From Halodesulfurarchaeum formicicum (GTDB lineage Archaea; Halobacteriota; Halobacteria; Halobacteriales; Halobacteriaceae): a stretch of DNA of 64,000 nucleotides. Below are positions 25,459-32,170 of the stretch, piece after piece. Where the stretch lies: NCBI RefSeq assembly GCF_001886955.1, contig NZ_CP016804.1:620001-684000 (forward strand), in the 5' to 3' direction. The first letter of the stretch is position 1, and each line of letters opens with the position of its first letter. The position numbers were made by a program, and so were the translations under genes. The notes under the pieces are model-generated. The model had not been told where the DNA came from and did not search any database. It was given only the letters and a program-made list of their open reading frames with translations.

Positions 25459-26986
25459 CTCCGATCGACGGCGTGACGGGTTCGACTTCGGTTTTGGAGG
25501 CGTTCTCCGGGCTCTGGACGTGGACCGAACAGGCCAGACAGGGGTCCATCGAGCGGATCGTCCGCAGGACGGTCAGTGGGCTCTCGACGTTCGAGACCAC
25601 GTCGCCGACAACCCCCTCTTCCAGCGGACTCGGCTGGCCCGAGCCGTCTCGCGGTCCGAGGTTCCAGATCGTCGGGGTAATGATCTGGTAGCGCTCGATT
25701 TCGCCGTTTTCGATGTCCATGTAGTGGGAGAGCGCCCCGCGGGAGGCCTCCATCAGTCCGACGCCTTTCCCGGTGAAGTCATCCGACCAGTCGTCTGCCA
25801 TGAACGGCTCGCTGGGATCGATGGCGTCGAGCCAGTCCATGATCTGGTCTCTGACGACGAGGGTCTCCTGGGCCCTGGCGATCAGGCGGTTGAGCGTGTT
25901 GCTCTCGGCTGCGCCCCCGCCGAGGGTCGCTCGCAAGTCGAAGGGATCCAGCCCAGTGATCGTCATGCGGGCGAGCGGGCCGACCTCCATGGACTGCCCC
26001 TCGAATCGAGGTGCTTTCCCCCAGGAGTAGGCCTGGTCCTTCTCGGGCGCCGGTTCGGGCGGCTTGGCGTCGGTTGGTGCGCCGCCGGAGTCATCGGTGT
26101 ACCAGGAGTACTCGGTGTCTTCGGTGATGCCGTCGATGATCTCCTGTTTTGTCAACTCCTCGGCGGACCCGTTGCGGTACACACCTCGCTTGAGGAACAG
26201 CTCGCCCGACTCGGGGTCCTCGAACATGCCGTTGCTGTAGAACCGGTCCGGTCCCTGACCGATGTCCGCCGCGCCGGCCTCGGCGGCCGCGAGGATGATC
26301 GAAACGATGTCGTGGAGCCCCTCACCGAGCGCGGGATCGAACTCCCCGTTCTGTACGTTCTCGATGACCTGGGGGACGTTTTCCGTCGCCCCGAGCCAGT
26401 TCGAGACTTCCTGGACCCGGGATTTCACGGCCTGGATCGTCGAGACGTCGGGCCGGGTCGCTAACCCGCCGGGAACGTAGGCAACCGGGTGGGGGGCCCG
26501 GCCGCCGAACTCCGCCAGGGCCTTCATGACCTTCCGCTGGTTCGCCATCGCGGCCATGTAGCCGTCGCCTTCGAGGGGGTCGAGCCGGTCGAAGCCGGTC
26601 CCCGCGACGGCGTCGCTGTAATCGGGCCCGACCAGGGCGAAAAGGTGGACGGCGTGATTCCAGAGGTAGAAGATGCCCTCGACGGTGTCCCGGAGGCGAA
26701 CGGCGTTTGCCGGTGGGCCGCCAAAATCCACATCTTCAGCGTTCAACGCGGCGTCCTCGGCCGCCTTCGAGGAGCAAAAGCGGTGACAGAGGAAACAGAC
26801 CCCACAGACCATCCCGGTGATCTGGGGGGCATCCGACGGCGGCCGACCCAGCGTGACGATCTCCGCCCCACGGAACATCTCCATCTTGCTTTTGGCCTCG
26901 GTGACGGTCCCGTCCGCGTCGACCTGCAGGGTGATGCCGTGATGGCCTTCGATGCGTGTCGTCGGGTCGATATCGATCTCTGGCAT
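25439..26986 (-). CDS. [NiFe] hydrogenase large (catalytic) subunit, group 1 uptake type
   Basis: The 515-residue subunit holds the NiFe site that splits H2. RIEGHHG (residue 11 on) begins the fold. The first ligand pair is C61 and C64 in MVCGVCFLCHRFC, the second C483 and C486 in DPCLACSVH near the end. A 26-residue tail after H489 awaits removal by the protease. MEASRGALSHY and TPTIWNLGPRD are the other family blocks. Variations: two extra Cys in the first motif (C67 and C71), Met where Arg usually precedes CGxC, and Ser for Pro in APRG. It has no signal of its own and should ride out with the small subunit. Confidence 0.95.
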   Translation of the reverse strand: MPEIDIDPTTRIEGHHGITLQVDADGTVTEAKSKMEMFRGAEIVTLGRPPSDAPQITGMVCGVCFLCHRFCSSKAAEDAALNAEDVDFGGPPANAVRLRDTVEGIFYLWNHAVHLFALVGPDYSDAVAGTGFDRLDPLEGDGYMAAMANQRKVMKALAEFGGRAPHPVAYVPGGLATRPDVSTIQAVKSRVQEVSNWLGATENVPQVIENVQNGEFDPALGEGLHDIVSIILAAAEAGAADIGQGPDRFYSNGMFEDPESGELFLKRGVYRNGSAEELTKQEIIDGITEDTEYSWYTDDSGGAPTDAKPPEPAPEKDQAYSWGKAPRFEGQSMEVGPLARMTITGLDPFDLRATLGGGAAESNTLNRLIARAQETLVVRDQIMDWLDAIDPSEPFMADDWSDDFTGKGVGLMEASRGALSHYMDIENGEIERYQIITPTIWNLGPRDGSGQPSPLEEGVVGDVVSNVESPLTVLRTIRSMDPCLACSVHVQSPENASKTEVEPVTPSIGGGSCDI

Positions 26987-26990
26987 GGTA

Positions 26991-28100
26991 TTACTCCGTG
27001 TCCTCCTCGGCCGCTTTGGTCTCCGCGTCGGCTTTCTCGGCCGATTCGAACTTCCCGTAGCCCATCGCCCGACGGCCGAGGTGGGCACCGATTCCGGCGG
27101 CGGCCGCCGCGACACCGACCGCCCCGGCCTGTGTGGCGCTCACGTTGCCCAGGACTGGGCTCCCTTCCATCTCCTGCTGGAACGGGGAGAACCGGTCCCA
27201 GAACCCGGGCTCCATGCAGCCGATACAGGGTGCGCTGACGTTCAGACAGACACTCGTGCCGTCGTTCCAGAGTCTCGTCTGGTCGTCGCAGTGGGTGTAC
27301 GGGCCTTTACAGCCCTGTTTCAACAGGCAGCCCTCACCGCCCGGCTTGTCCGCGAACTCCCCACGGTCGAAGTACCCCCGGTGCATGCAGTTGTCGTGCA
27401 CCAGCGGTTCGTAGAACGGAAGCGGCCGGTTGTACTCGTCGAGTTCGGGGACGTGTCCATTCAGGACCGTCGCGAGGGTCAACAACACGTAATCGGGATT
27501 CGGCGGACAGCCACCCAGGTTGACGACGGGGAGGCCGGCCCCGCCGGTAAAGTCCGCGCCGAGGACACCCCCCTTCTTTCGTTTCTCGAACTGGAGCCCC
27601 TTCGCGCCCGTGACGTTCTCCCCGAGGTCGTAGAGTCGTTTCTTGTTCTCGGCAGCCGGCCACCCCCCGAAGGCCGCACAGTTGCCAACGCTCACGATGA
27701 TGTCCGACTGCGGGGCGAGGTCGGTCACCCAGTCTTCGGCGGTCCGCCCACCGATCGTCGCCGCCTCGGGGATGTCTGTCGGGATCGACCCCTCGACGAT
27801 GAGGATGTCCGGTGACATGCTCATCGACTCGATGGCAGCCTCCCCCGCCTCGGGCATGATCGTCGGGTGGAAGGTTACTTCGAGTCTGAACTCGTTCAGC
27901 GCCTCTTCGAGGGTCGGATACTGGGCCTGCAGCGTCGAGATCGTACAGCCGGTACACGACTGGCCCTGGAACCAGACGACTTCCATATCTCCTTCCGCGA
28001 CCTGCTCGAAGGCGCGGGCGATCTCCGTCCCGTACTGTGAGATGACTCCCCCGGCCGCCGTTGAGCCGACGAGCCGGAGGAAGTTACGACGGGTTGTCAT
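26991..28100 (-). CDS. [NiFe] hydrogenase small (Fe-S) subunit with Tat signal
   Basis: The 369-residue subunit carries three Fe-S clusters. The N-terminus TTRRNFLRLVGSTAAGGVIS is a Tat signal, so the enzyme faces outside. The proximal cluster has SCTGC (C49, C52), GNCAAFGGW and GGCPPNPDYV; the medial and distal clusters have HDNCMHRGYF, CLLKQGCKGPYTHC and SAPCIGCMEPGFWD. The proximal site has the ordinary four Cys, not the six of oxygen-tolerant enzymes, so it should be O2-sensitive. A C-terminal helix (GAVGVAAAAAGIGAHL) anchors it. It is the first gene of the operon; a TATA-like TTAATGAAAT is at about 28137-28146. Confidence 0.95.
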   Translation of the reverse strand: MTTRRNFLRLVGSTAAGGVISQYGTEIARAFEQVAEGDMEVVWFQGQSCTGCTISTLQAQYPTLEEALNEFRLEVTFHPTIMPEAGEAAIESMSMSPDILIVEGSIPTDIPEAATIGGRTAEDWVTDLAPQSDIIVSVGNCAAFGGWPAAENKKRLYDLGENVTGAKGLQFEKRKKGGVLGADFTGGAGLPVVNLGGCPPNPDYVLLTLATVLNGHVPELDEYNRPLPFYEPLVHDNCMHRGYFDRGEFADKPGGEGCLLKQGCKGPYTHCDDQTRLWNDGTSVCLNVSAPCIGCMEPGFWDRFSPFQQEMEGSPVLGNVSATQAGAVGVAAAAAGIGAHLGRRAMGYGKFESAEKADAETKAAEEDTE

Positions 28101-28175
28101 TGTTACTCGGCCACAGTTACCACAACACGGTGGATTTCATTAACAACAGCCCGTAGTTCTCAGCTGTTGCGAAGG

Positions 28176-28213
28176 CCTACATGTCTGATATCCCTACATG
28201 TGCCCTGATATCC
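28176..28213 (-). promoter_or_regulatory. Two direct repeats upstream of the hydrogenase promoter
   Basis: On the minus strand GGATATCAG-GGC-ACATGTAG is followed by GGATATCAG-ACATGTAG. The two GGATATCAG copies begin 20 bases apart, two turns of the helix, and end about 30 bases upstream of the likely TATA box. That is where haloarchaeal activators bind. The rest of the 342-base gap to 28443 holds a TATA-like CTTTAGTTAC near 28404-28414 for the divergent gene and nothing else I can name. Confidence 0.5.
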
Positions 28214-28442
28214 GATCAAATCGCTCAAACGTGTCTCTAACTGTATTATGAACGTTTTCTTCCGTTGGCATTTTGTGGTCGTATTGTATGAAATTCCCAA
28301 CACATGCCCGGTTCTCGATGGCAAACTGTTCCAGCGACGGCCGATTCTGTCAGTTGCCGGGCGGCCCACGATTTGGAGCAGTAATCACAATACCGATAAC
28401 AACCTTTAGTTACGTGACGGCCCAACGGCGAAGTGAGACACA

Positions 28443-28709
28443 ATGGCCGACACAAACAACGGTGCACTCCAGACCCTGATCGACGTCGCCGAAGGCGAGC
28501 GAACACTTACCGTCTCGGAGTTCGAGGAAATCATCGCGGACCTCGAAACCCAGACCAAGTACACGATCGAGGACTACAACATGTTCTGCACCTCCGAGGA
28601 CATCGTCGTGGTCTGTGATACGGACACCGAGGAGTTCGTTCAGATCGAGATCCCGATGAGCGAGGGGGCGGATGGCGACCAGGAAGTAATCGTCACCCGG
28701 GATACCTGA
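28443..28709 (+). CDS. Small acidic protein divergent from the hydrogenase operon, unknown
   Basis: An 88-residue protein, acidic, with an N-terminal helix region (LQTLIDVAEGERTLTVSEFE) and a central alternation of short strands (YNMFCTSEDIVVVCDTDTEE) that looks like a small alpha-beta fold. Two Cys lie 10 residues apart. I do not recognise a family. It shares the 342-base intergenic region with the hydrogenase small subunit, in the opposite direction, so it may share its regulator. The next gene on the other strand ends immediately after its stop. Confidence 0.55.
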   Translation: MADTNNGALQTLIDVAEGERTLTVSEFEEIIADLETQTKYTIEDYNMFCTSEDIVVVCDTDTEEFVQIEIPMSEGADGDQEVIVTRDT

Positions 28710-29396
28710 TCAGGCAGCGTCGGTGACGATCGCCTCGAAGTTCTCGAAGACCCGCGCTGCAGGACGGGCTTTTTCGAACGTTTCCGGCGTGATCTCGGCC
28801 AGGACGGATTCGATCCGTTCTGCCGGGAGGTCTTTCCCTCTGGTTACCTTTCTCGCCGTCTCCATGTCGTACTCCGGATGGAACTGCACGCCGTAGGTCC
28901 GTCCAAGGCGGTAGGCCTGGATCCCCACGTCGTTTTCGGCCAGGCGCGTCGCGCCCTCGGGAAGTTCGTAGACGCGATCCGAGTGGGTTTCGAAGGCGAC
29001 GAAGGTTTCAGGAATCCCGTCAAGCAATCGGCTCTCCGTAGTCCGGGTGATGGCCCGATAGCCCAGTTCGTAGTCGTCCATGGCGACGATCCGGCCACCA
29101 AGCGCCTGAGCGAGGAACTGGTGGCCCCAGCAGATGCCGAACAGGGGAACGCCCGCGGCGTGGGCTTCCCGTGCCCACTCCGTCAGGCGATGAATCCACG
29201 GCCGGTCCTCGTAGACCGAACACTGGGAGCCAGTGACGATCACCGCATCGAATGCCGCCTCCGGGCCTGTCACCGTCGGTGGTTCGGCCCCCTCGCTGAC
29301 CTTGAACCCCGTGAGTGCGGCTTCGGTTACCCGCTCGAAGTTCCGCTGGGCCGGGGTCTCCCCGATCGACGCGTCGATGAGGGCGATATCCAGCAC
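28710..29396 (-). CDS. Class I glutamine amidotransferase (GMP synthase GuaA-like domain)
   Basis: The protein (228 residues from GTG 29396) begins LDIALIDASIGETPAQRNFE, with VIVTGSQCSVYED, the nucleophile elbow LFGICWGHQFLAQALGG and the catalytic His-Glu in YGVQFHPEYDMETA. All three catalytic residues of the triad are present. It is a stand-alone amidotransferase of the type often named GMP synthase-like; the acceptor is unknown. The frame is open to a GTG at 29444, but CTATA at about 29421-29425 as a TATA box favours a leaderless start at 29396. Confidence 0.82.
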   Translation of the reverse strand: MLDIALIDASIGETPAQRNFERVTEAALTGFKVSEGAEPPTVTGPEAAFDAVIVTGSQCSVYEDRPWIHRLTEWAREAHAAGVPLFGICWGHQFLAQALGGRIVAMDDYELGYRAITRTTESRLLDGIPETFVAFETHSDRVYELPEGATRLAENDVGIQAYRLGRTYGVQFHPEYDMETARKVTRGKDLPAERIESVLAEITPETFEKARPAARVFENFEAIVTDAA

Positions 29397-29503
29397 GGGC
29401 ACCAGTAGTTCTTCGTCCCGTATAGCATTGTGGATTCTTCCCACGGACGGCCGATTTCGGTCCCAGCGGGATGTTTAACCATTCGGGTCGCGAAACCCGG
29501 CGT

Positions 29504-29950
29504 ATGTCCCTGACCCTCCTCGGAACCCACATCGCCGAGACGGGTGCGGAGTTCGTCTATCGCGGCGAGGCAGCCGGCTGTGAGGGATGTCCCTACCGCA
29601 AACAGTGTCTCACCCTCGATTCCGGAACCCGATACGCCGTCACGGACGTTCGCGAGGGCGGGGAGATACTCGACTGTGCGGTCCACGAGGAGGGGGTCGT
29701 CGCGGTCGACGTCGAGACGACCGCCGTCGAGGCGAACGTTCCTTCGAAGGCGGCCTACGCGGGAAGCCGAGTCTCGCTCGCTGGGACCTGCCCACACACC
29801 GAATGCCCGAGTCACCCGCTCTGTGAGCCACTCGGTGCAGACATGGACACGGAGTACCGGATCGTCGAGATCCTCGGGGACCCGCCTCACGACGTGTGTC
29901 ACCTGAACCGCTCGCTCACCCGCGTCAAACTCGCGCCGGCCAATCGCTAG
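29504..29950 (+). CDS. UPF0179 family protein
   Basis: This 148-residue archaeal protein has the eight-Cys pattern of UPF0179: ETGAEFVYRGEAAGCEGCPY, KQCLTL, EILDCAVHEEGVV, GTCPHTECPSHPLCEPLG and DVCHLNRSLTRVKL. The Cys clusters suggest iron-sulfur or zinc binding. The family is restricted to euryarchaea and its role is unknown. ATG 29504 is chosen at the start of the homology. Its TAG stop lies within a CTAG shared with the opposite-strand neighbour. Confidence 0.85.
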   Translation: MSLTLLGTHIAETGAEFVYRGEAAGCEGCPYRKQCLTLDSGTRYAVTDVREGGEILDCAVHEEGVVAVDVETTAVEANVPSKAAYAGSRVSLAGTCPHTECPSHPLCEPLGADMDTEYRIVEILGDPPHDVCHLNRSLTRVKLAPANR

Positions 29951-30735
29951 GCCGGGGACAGCGAGCCCTGTTTTCGGCCGCGATACCCGAAGATGTCGCG
30001 ATACCCGTACGCGGAGAGTAGCACCGGCCAGAACTCCTCGTCAGCCTGGAGCCGTTGTTGGTCGGCTCGGGCGAACGTCTCTCCCTGATCGACTCGATTG
30101 AAGTTGTTCACGAACACCTCGTAGTCCTCCGCGGGGGGCTTCTGGATGGCCTTGCCCATCTCGAACAGCGGGCGTTCGGTTGCGGACAGGTCACCCGGCA
30201 ATGCGCCCGTCGCGACGAGAAACTCCTCGGCAAGCTGTTTGGCGTTTGCTGTCGCCGTCTCGCTGCCCTGGTAGCCCGCTTCGACTTCGATCACGGTCGA
30301 ACTCGTATCGAAGATCCGTCCGTCCTCGAGGGGACCGGCGTCGACGACGGCCTCGACCGAGAGACGGGAGACGATCGGTTCGACGCCATTCGAGAGCCCC
30401 GAAACGATGGCGAAGGGATCGTGGGTCGACTGCGTGGAGTGAATCGAGAGGACGGTCTTGCCCTGGATCTCCCGCCGGAGGCGGTCGGCCAGGCCAGCCT
30501 CGTAGGCAGTCTTCGTGGAGACGTAATCGAACGAGCGATTCAGATCGGCGTCGACATACCGGACCCCGGCATCGATGGCCCGTTCGTTCGCGACGATCAG
30601 TCGGACGGGACGGGCAACCTCCGGCTCGGCCTCCAACAGCCATTCGACCGCCCGCACCCCACAGGGTTCGTCCCCGTGGATGCCGCCGACGATCACGAGT
30701 TCGGGCTCGCCCGTCCCCAGCTGGGCGATTCGCAT
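29947..30735 (-). CDS. Succinylglutamate desuccinylase/aspartoacylase family hydrolase
   Basis: This 262-residue zinc hydrolase has VIVGGIHGDEPCGVRAVEWL with the zinc-binding His and Glu, DADLNRSFD, and the third ligand His in SIHSTQSTHDPFAIV, followed by VIEVEAGYQGSE with the catalytic Glu. These are the AstE/AspA motifs. Substrate is uncertain; haloarchaeal members are annotated as either deacylases or carboxypeptidase-like. ATG 30735 is used because the family starts MRIAQLGTG. Convergent with UPF0179, sharing the CTAG that contains both stop codons. Confidence 0.85.
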   Translation of the reverse strand: MRIAQLGTGEPELVIVGGIHGDEPCGVRAVEWLLEAEPEVARPVRLIVANERAIDAGVRYVDADLNRSFDYVSTKTAYEAGLADRLRREIQGKTVLSIHSTQSTHDPFAIVSGLSNGVEPIVSRLSVEAVVDAGPLEDGRIFDTSSTVIEVEAGYQGSETATANAKQLAEEFLVATGALPGDLSATERPLFEMGKAIQKPPAEDYEVFVNNFNRVDQGETFARADQQRLQADEEFWPVLLSAYGYRDIFGYRGRKQGSLSPA

Positions 30736-30790
30736 TATCCCCTCTTCGGTGACCCAGGCGCAAAAAGGGCGTGCCTTCCGTGTCCCCCGG

Positions 30791-31279
30791 TCAGGGGAGT
30801 GACGCGGCGTAGCCCAGGTCCTCTTTGCCGGCGGTCGGATGAGTTCCGTCCAGCGCGATTCGAAGCTCCGTGACCCGTTCCGGTGACCGTCTGATGGCCT
30901 GAACGTCCTGGCGGAGTTGTGCGACATCGACTCCGTAGAAGTTCTCCGGAACGCCCTGGAGGTAGCCCATTGCCGAGCCGAGAAGCTTGCGAAGGCCGGC
31001 CTCGTTGTCGAGCCCGTCGTACTTGTAGGCCCCGGCGGCGACCTGTGTCATCCCCTGCAGGAAGGACTTCTCCAGCGTGCCGTTTCCGTAGTTGAACCAC
31101 TCGTCTTCGAAGCAATCGTGGGCCTCGTGGTAGGCCCCGGCGTTGACGAGCCGAACCCCGTGTATTGTGGCCTGTCGCAGCGTGTCGTGCTCCCACCGCC
31201 CCTTCTCGGGTAACCATCCCGGTGGATTCGAGCCGGCTGGAGGCGGTCGAACTGACCGGTCACGGGTGTGATCGTCCAT
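30791..31279 (-). CDS. DUF309 domain protein
   Basis: The 162-residue helical protein has LRQATIHGVRLVNAGAYHEA followed by HDCFEDEWF and LEKSFLQGMTQVAAGAYKY, the HEAH...W and Q/G-rich helix pattern of DUF309, which may bind a metal. Function unknown. Upstream on the minus strand, CTCTATATGG (about 31300-31309) works as a TATA box about 25 bases before ATG 31279 and CTCTATA occurs again just before the start. It is followed by the AstE-like gene 55 bases away in the same direction. Confidence 0.78.
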   Translation of the reverse strand: MDDHTRDRSVRPPPAGSNPPGWLPEKGRWEHDTLRQATIHGVRLVNAGAYHEAHDCFEDEWFNYGNGTLEKSFLQGMTQVAAGAYKYDGLDNEAGLRKLLGSAMGYLQGVPENFYGVDVAQLRQDVQAIRRSPERVTELRIALDGTHPTAGKEDLGYAASLP

Positions 31280-31416
31280 GGCACTATAGAGGGACCATAT
31301 AGAGGTGTGCCCTCGGAACGCCGAGGATATCGCCGGTTTCTCCCCCTCGTTCCGAGTGCCTGGCCCGCGTGCCTTCGCAACCCTAATGCAGGTCGATATC
31401 CAACCACCGGTCGCGT

Positions 31417-31500
31417 GCGAGGGTAGCCAAGCTCGGAAACGGCGGCGGACTCAAGATCCGCTCCTGTAGAGGTCCAAGGGTTCAAATCCCTTCCCTCGCA
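31417..31500 (+). tRNA. tRNA-Leu (anticodon CAA)
   Basis: The 84-base gene folds completely. The acceptor is GCGAGGG with CCCTCGC and discriminator A at 31500. The D arm is GCC...GGC, and the anticodon stem GCGGA/TCCGC has loop CTCAAGA, which places CAA at the anticodon. The long class II variable arm is TCCTGTAGAGGTCC-like, and the T arm is AAGGG-TTCAAAT-CCCTT. It reads TTG codons. There is no intron, and CCA is not encoded. A 3'-half copy of the gene lies 243 bases downstream. Confidence 0.95.
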
Positions 31501-31688
31501 CTGCAAAGTGCAGAAGACCCGGAGCGGTCTTCCCTCGCAAGCGAGGTCGAACGCAGTGAGACCTCGACGGCGAACGGGGAGGAACGACCCGTGAGCCACC
31601 CACTTTTTCCGAGCGGCTGTCCCAGCCGCTCGCAAAAACTTGGGGAAAAAGGCCGCAAGCGGCTGTGGCTATCCGAAAACCCGAGCGG
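31501..31688 (+). repeat. 188-base direct repeat, copy 1 (follows tRNA-Leu)
   Basis: It starts directly after the tRNA with CTGCAAAGTGCAG and ends with CCGAAAACCCGAGCGG. It contains several stem-loops: AGACC...GGTCT, CCTCGC-AA-GCGAGG, GAGGTC...GACCTC and GAGCGGCTG-TCC-CAGCCGCTC. Copy 2 lies 324 bases downstream with three substitutions. The frames that run through it on both strands are low-complexity by-products of the palindromes, so I read it as non-coding. Confidence 0.85.
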
Positions 31689-31741
31689 CGGGCTCAAGAT
31701 TCGCTCCTGTAGCGGTCCAAGGGTTCAAATCCCTTCCCTCG
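31685..31741 (+). pseudogene. Truncated tRNA-Leu, 3' half only
   Basis: GCGGCGGGCTCAAGATTCGC and what follows repeats bases 31442-31498 of the complete tRNA-Leu with three substitutions. It includes the anticodon loop CTCAAGA, the variable arm, the T arm TTCAAAT and the acceptor strand CCCTCG. The 5' half and the last two bases are missing. A 3'-half copy behind a tRNA is the usual footprint of an integrative element that uses the tRNA as attachment site, or of unequal recombination. Confidence 0.8.
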
Positions 31742-31824
31742 TTCTCGCGAGCGAAGCGAGTGAGAGCCGGGAAGACGAGCCAGCGAGCCGTGAAACGGCG
31801 AGCAACGGCTCGTCTTCACCCGCA

Positions 31825-32012
31825 CTGCATAGTGCAGAAGACCCGGAGCGGTCTTCCCTCGCAAGCGAGGTCGAACGCAGTGAGACCTCGACGGCGAACG
31901 GGGAGGAACGACCCGTGAGCCACCCACTTTTTCCGAGCGGCTGTCCCAGCCGCTCGCAAAAACTTGGGGAAAAAGACCGCGAGCGGCTGTGGCTATCCGA
32001 AAACCCGAGCGG
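31825..32012 (+). repeat. 188-base direct repeat, copy 2
   Basis: It repeats 31501-31688 with an A to T change at the start (CTGCAT for CTGCAA) and two changes near 31979-31985 (AGACCGCGAG for AGGCCGCAAG). It carries the same set of hairpins. The 83 bases between the truncated tRNA and this copy form a further long hairpin, AGACGAGCC...GGCTCGTCT (about 31771-31815). Confidence 0.85.
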
Positions 32013-32096
32013 CTCCAGTTCTGCTTCGATCAGCGACAGCGATCGGCATGTGAATTGGTTCCAACATATATTTGCGAGTCACGACACCACTAAGAC

Positions 32097-32149
32097 GGCG
32101 CCCACTCTGTGTTAGCACATATGAGGACCGACATTCCACATAGTGCGCC
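32097..32149 (+). promoter_or_regulatory. Stem-loop in the argC leader
   Basis: GGCGC-CC-ACT-C-TGTG pairs with CACA-T-AGT-GCGCC, giving a 12-pair interrupted stem around a 25-base loop. A TATA-like ACATATATTT at 32063-32072 would start transcription near 32095, so the stem would form at the very 5' end of the mRNA. A clear Shine-Dalgarno GGAGGG at 32160-32165 stands before argC, which is unusual for an initial gene in haloarchaea. Confidence 0.45.
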
Positions 32150-32170
32150 AACAGCGATCGGAGGGACAGT

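Noticed and set aside
31501-32012. CRISPR-like repeats
   Set aside because: There are only two long copies, 188 bases each, with a tRNA fragment between them; no short spaced repeats and no cas genes.
31591-32115. Open frame of 174 codons with internal repeats across the tRNA-Leu repeat region
   Set aside because: It runs through tRNA sequence and palindromic blocks; the repetitive Ser/Glu/Arg composition is what hairpin DNA gives in every frame. No start signal or family.
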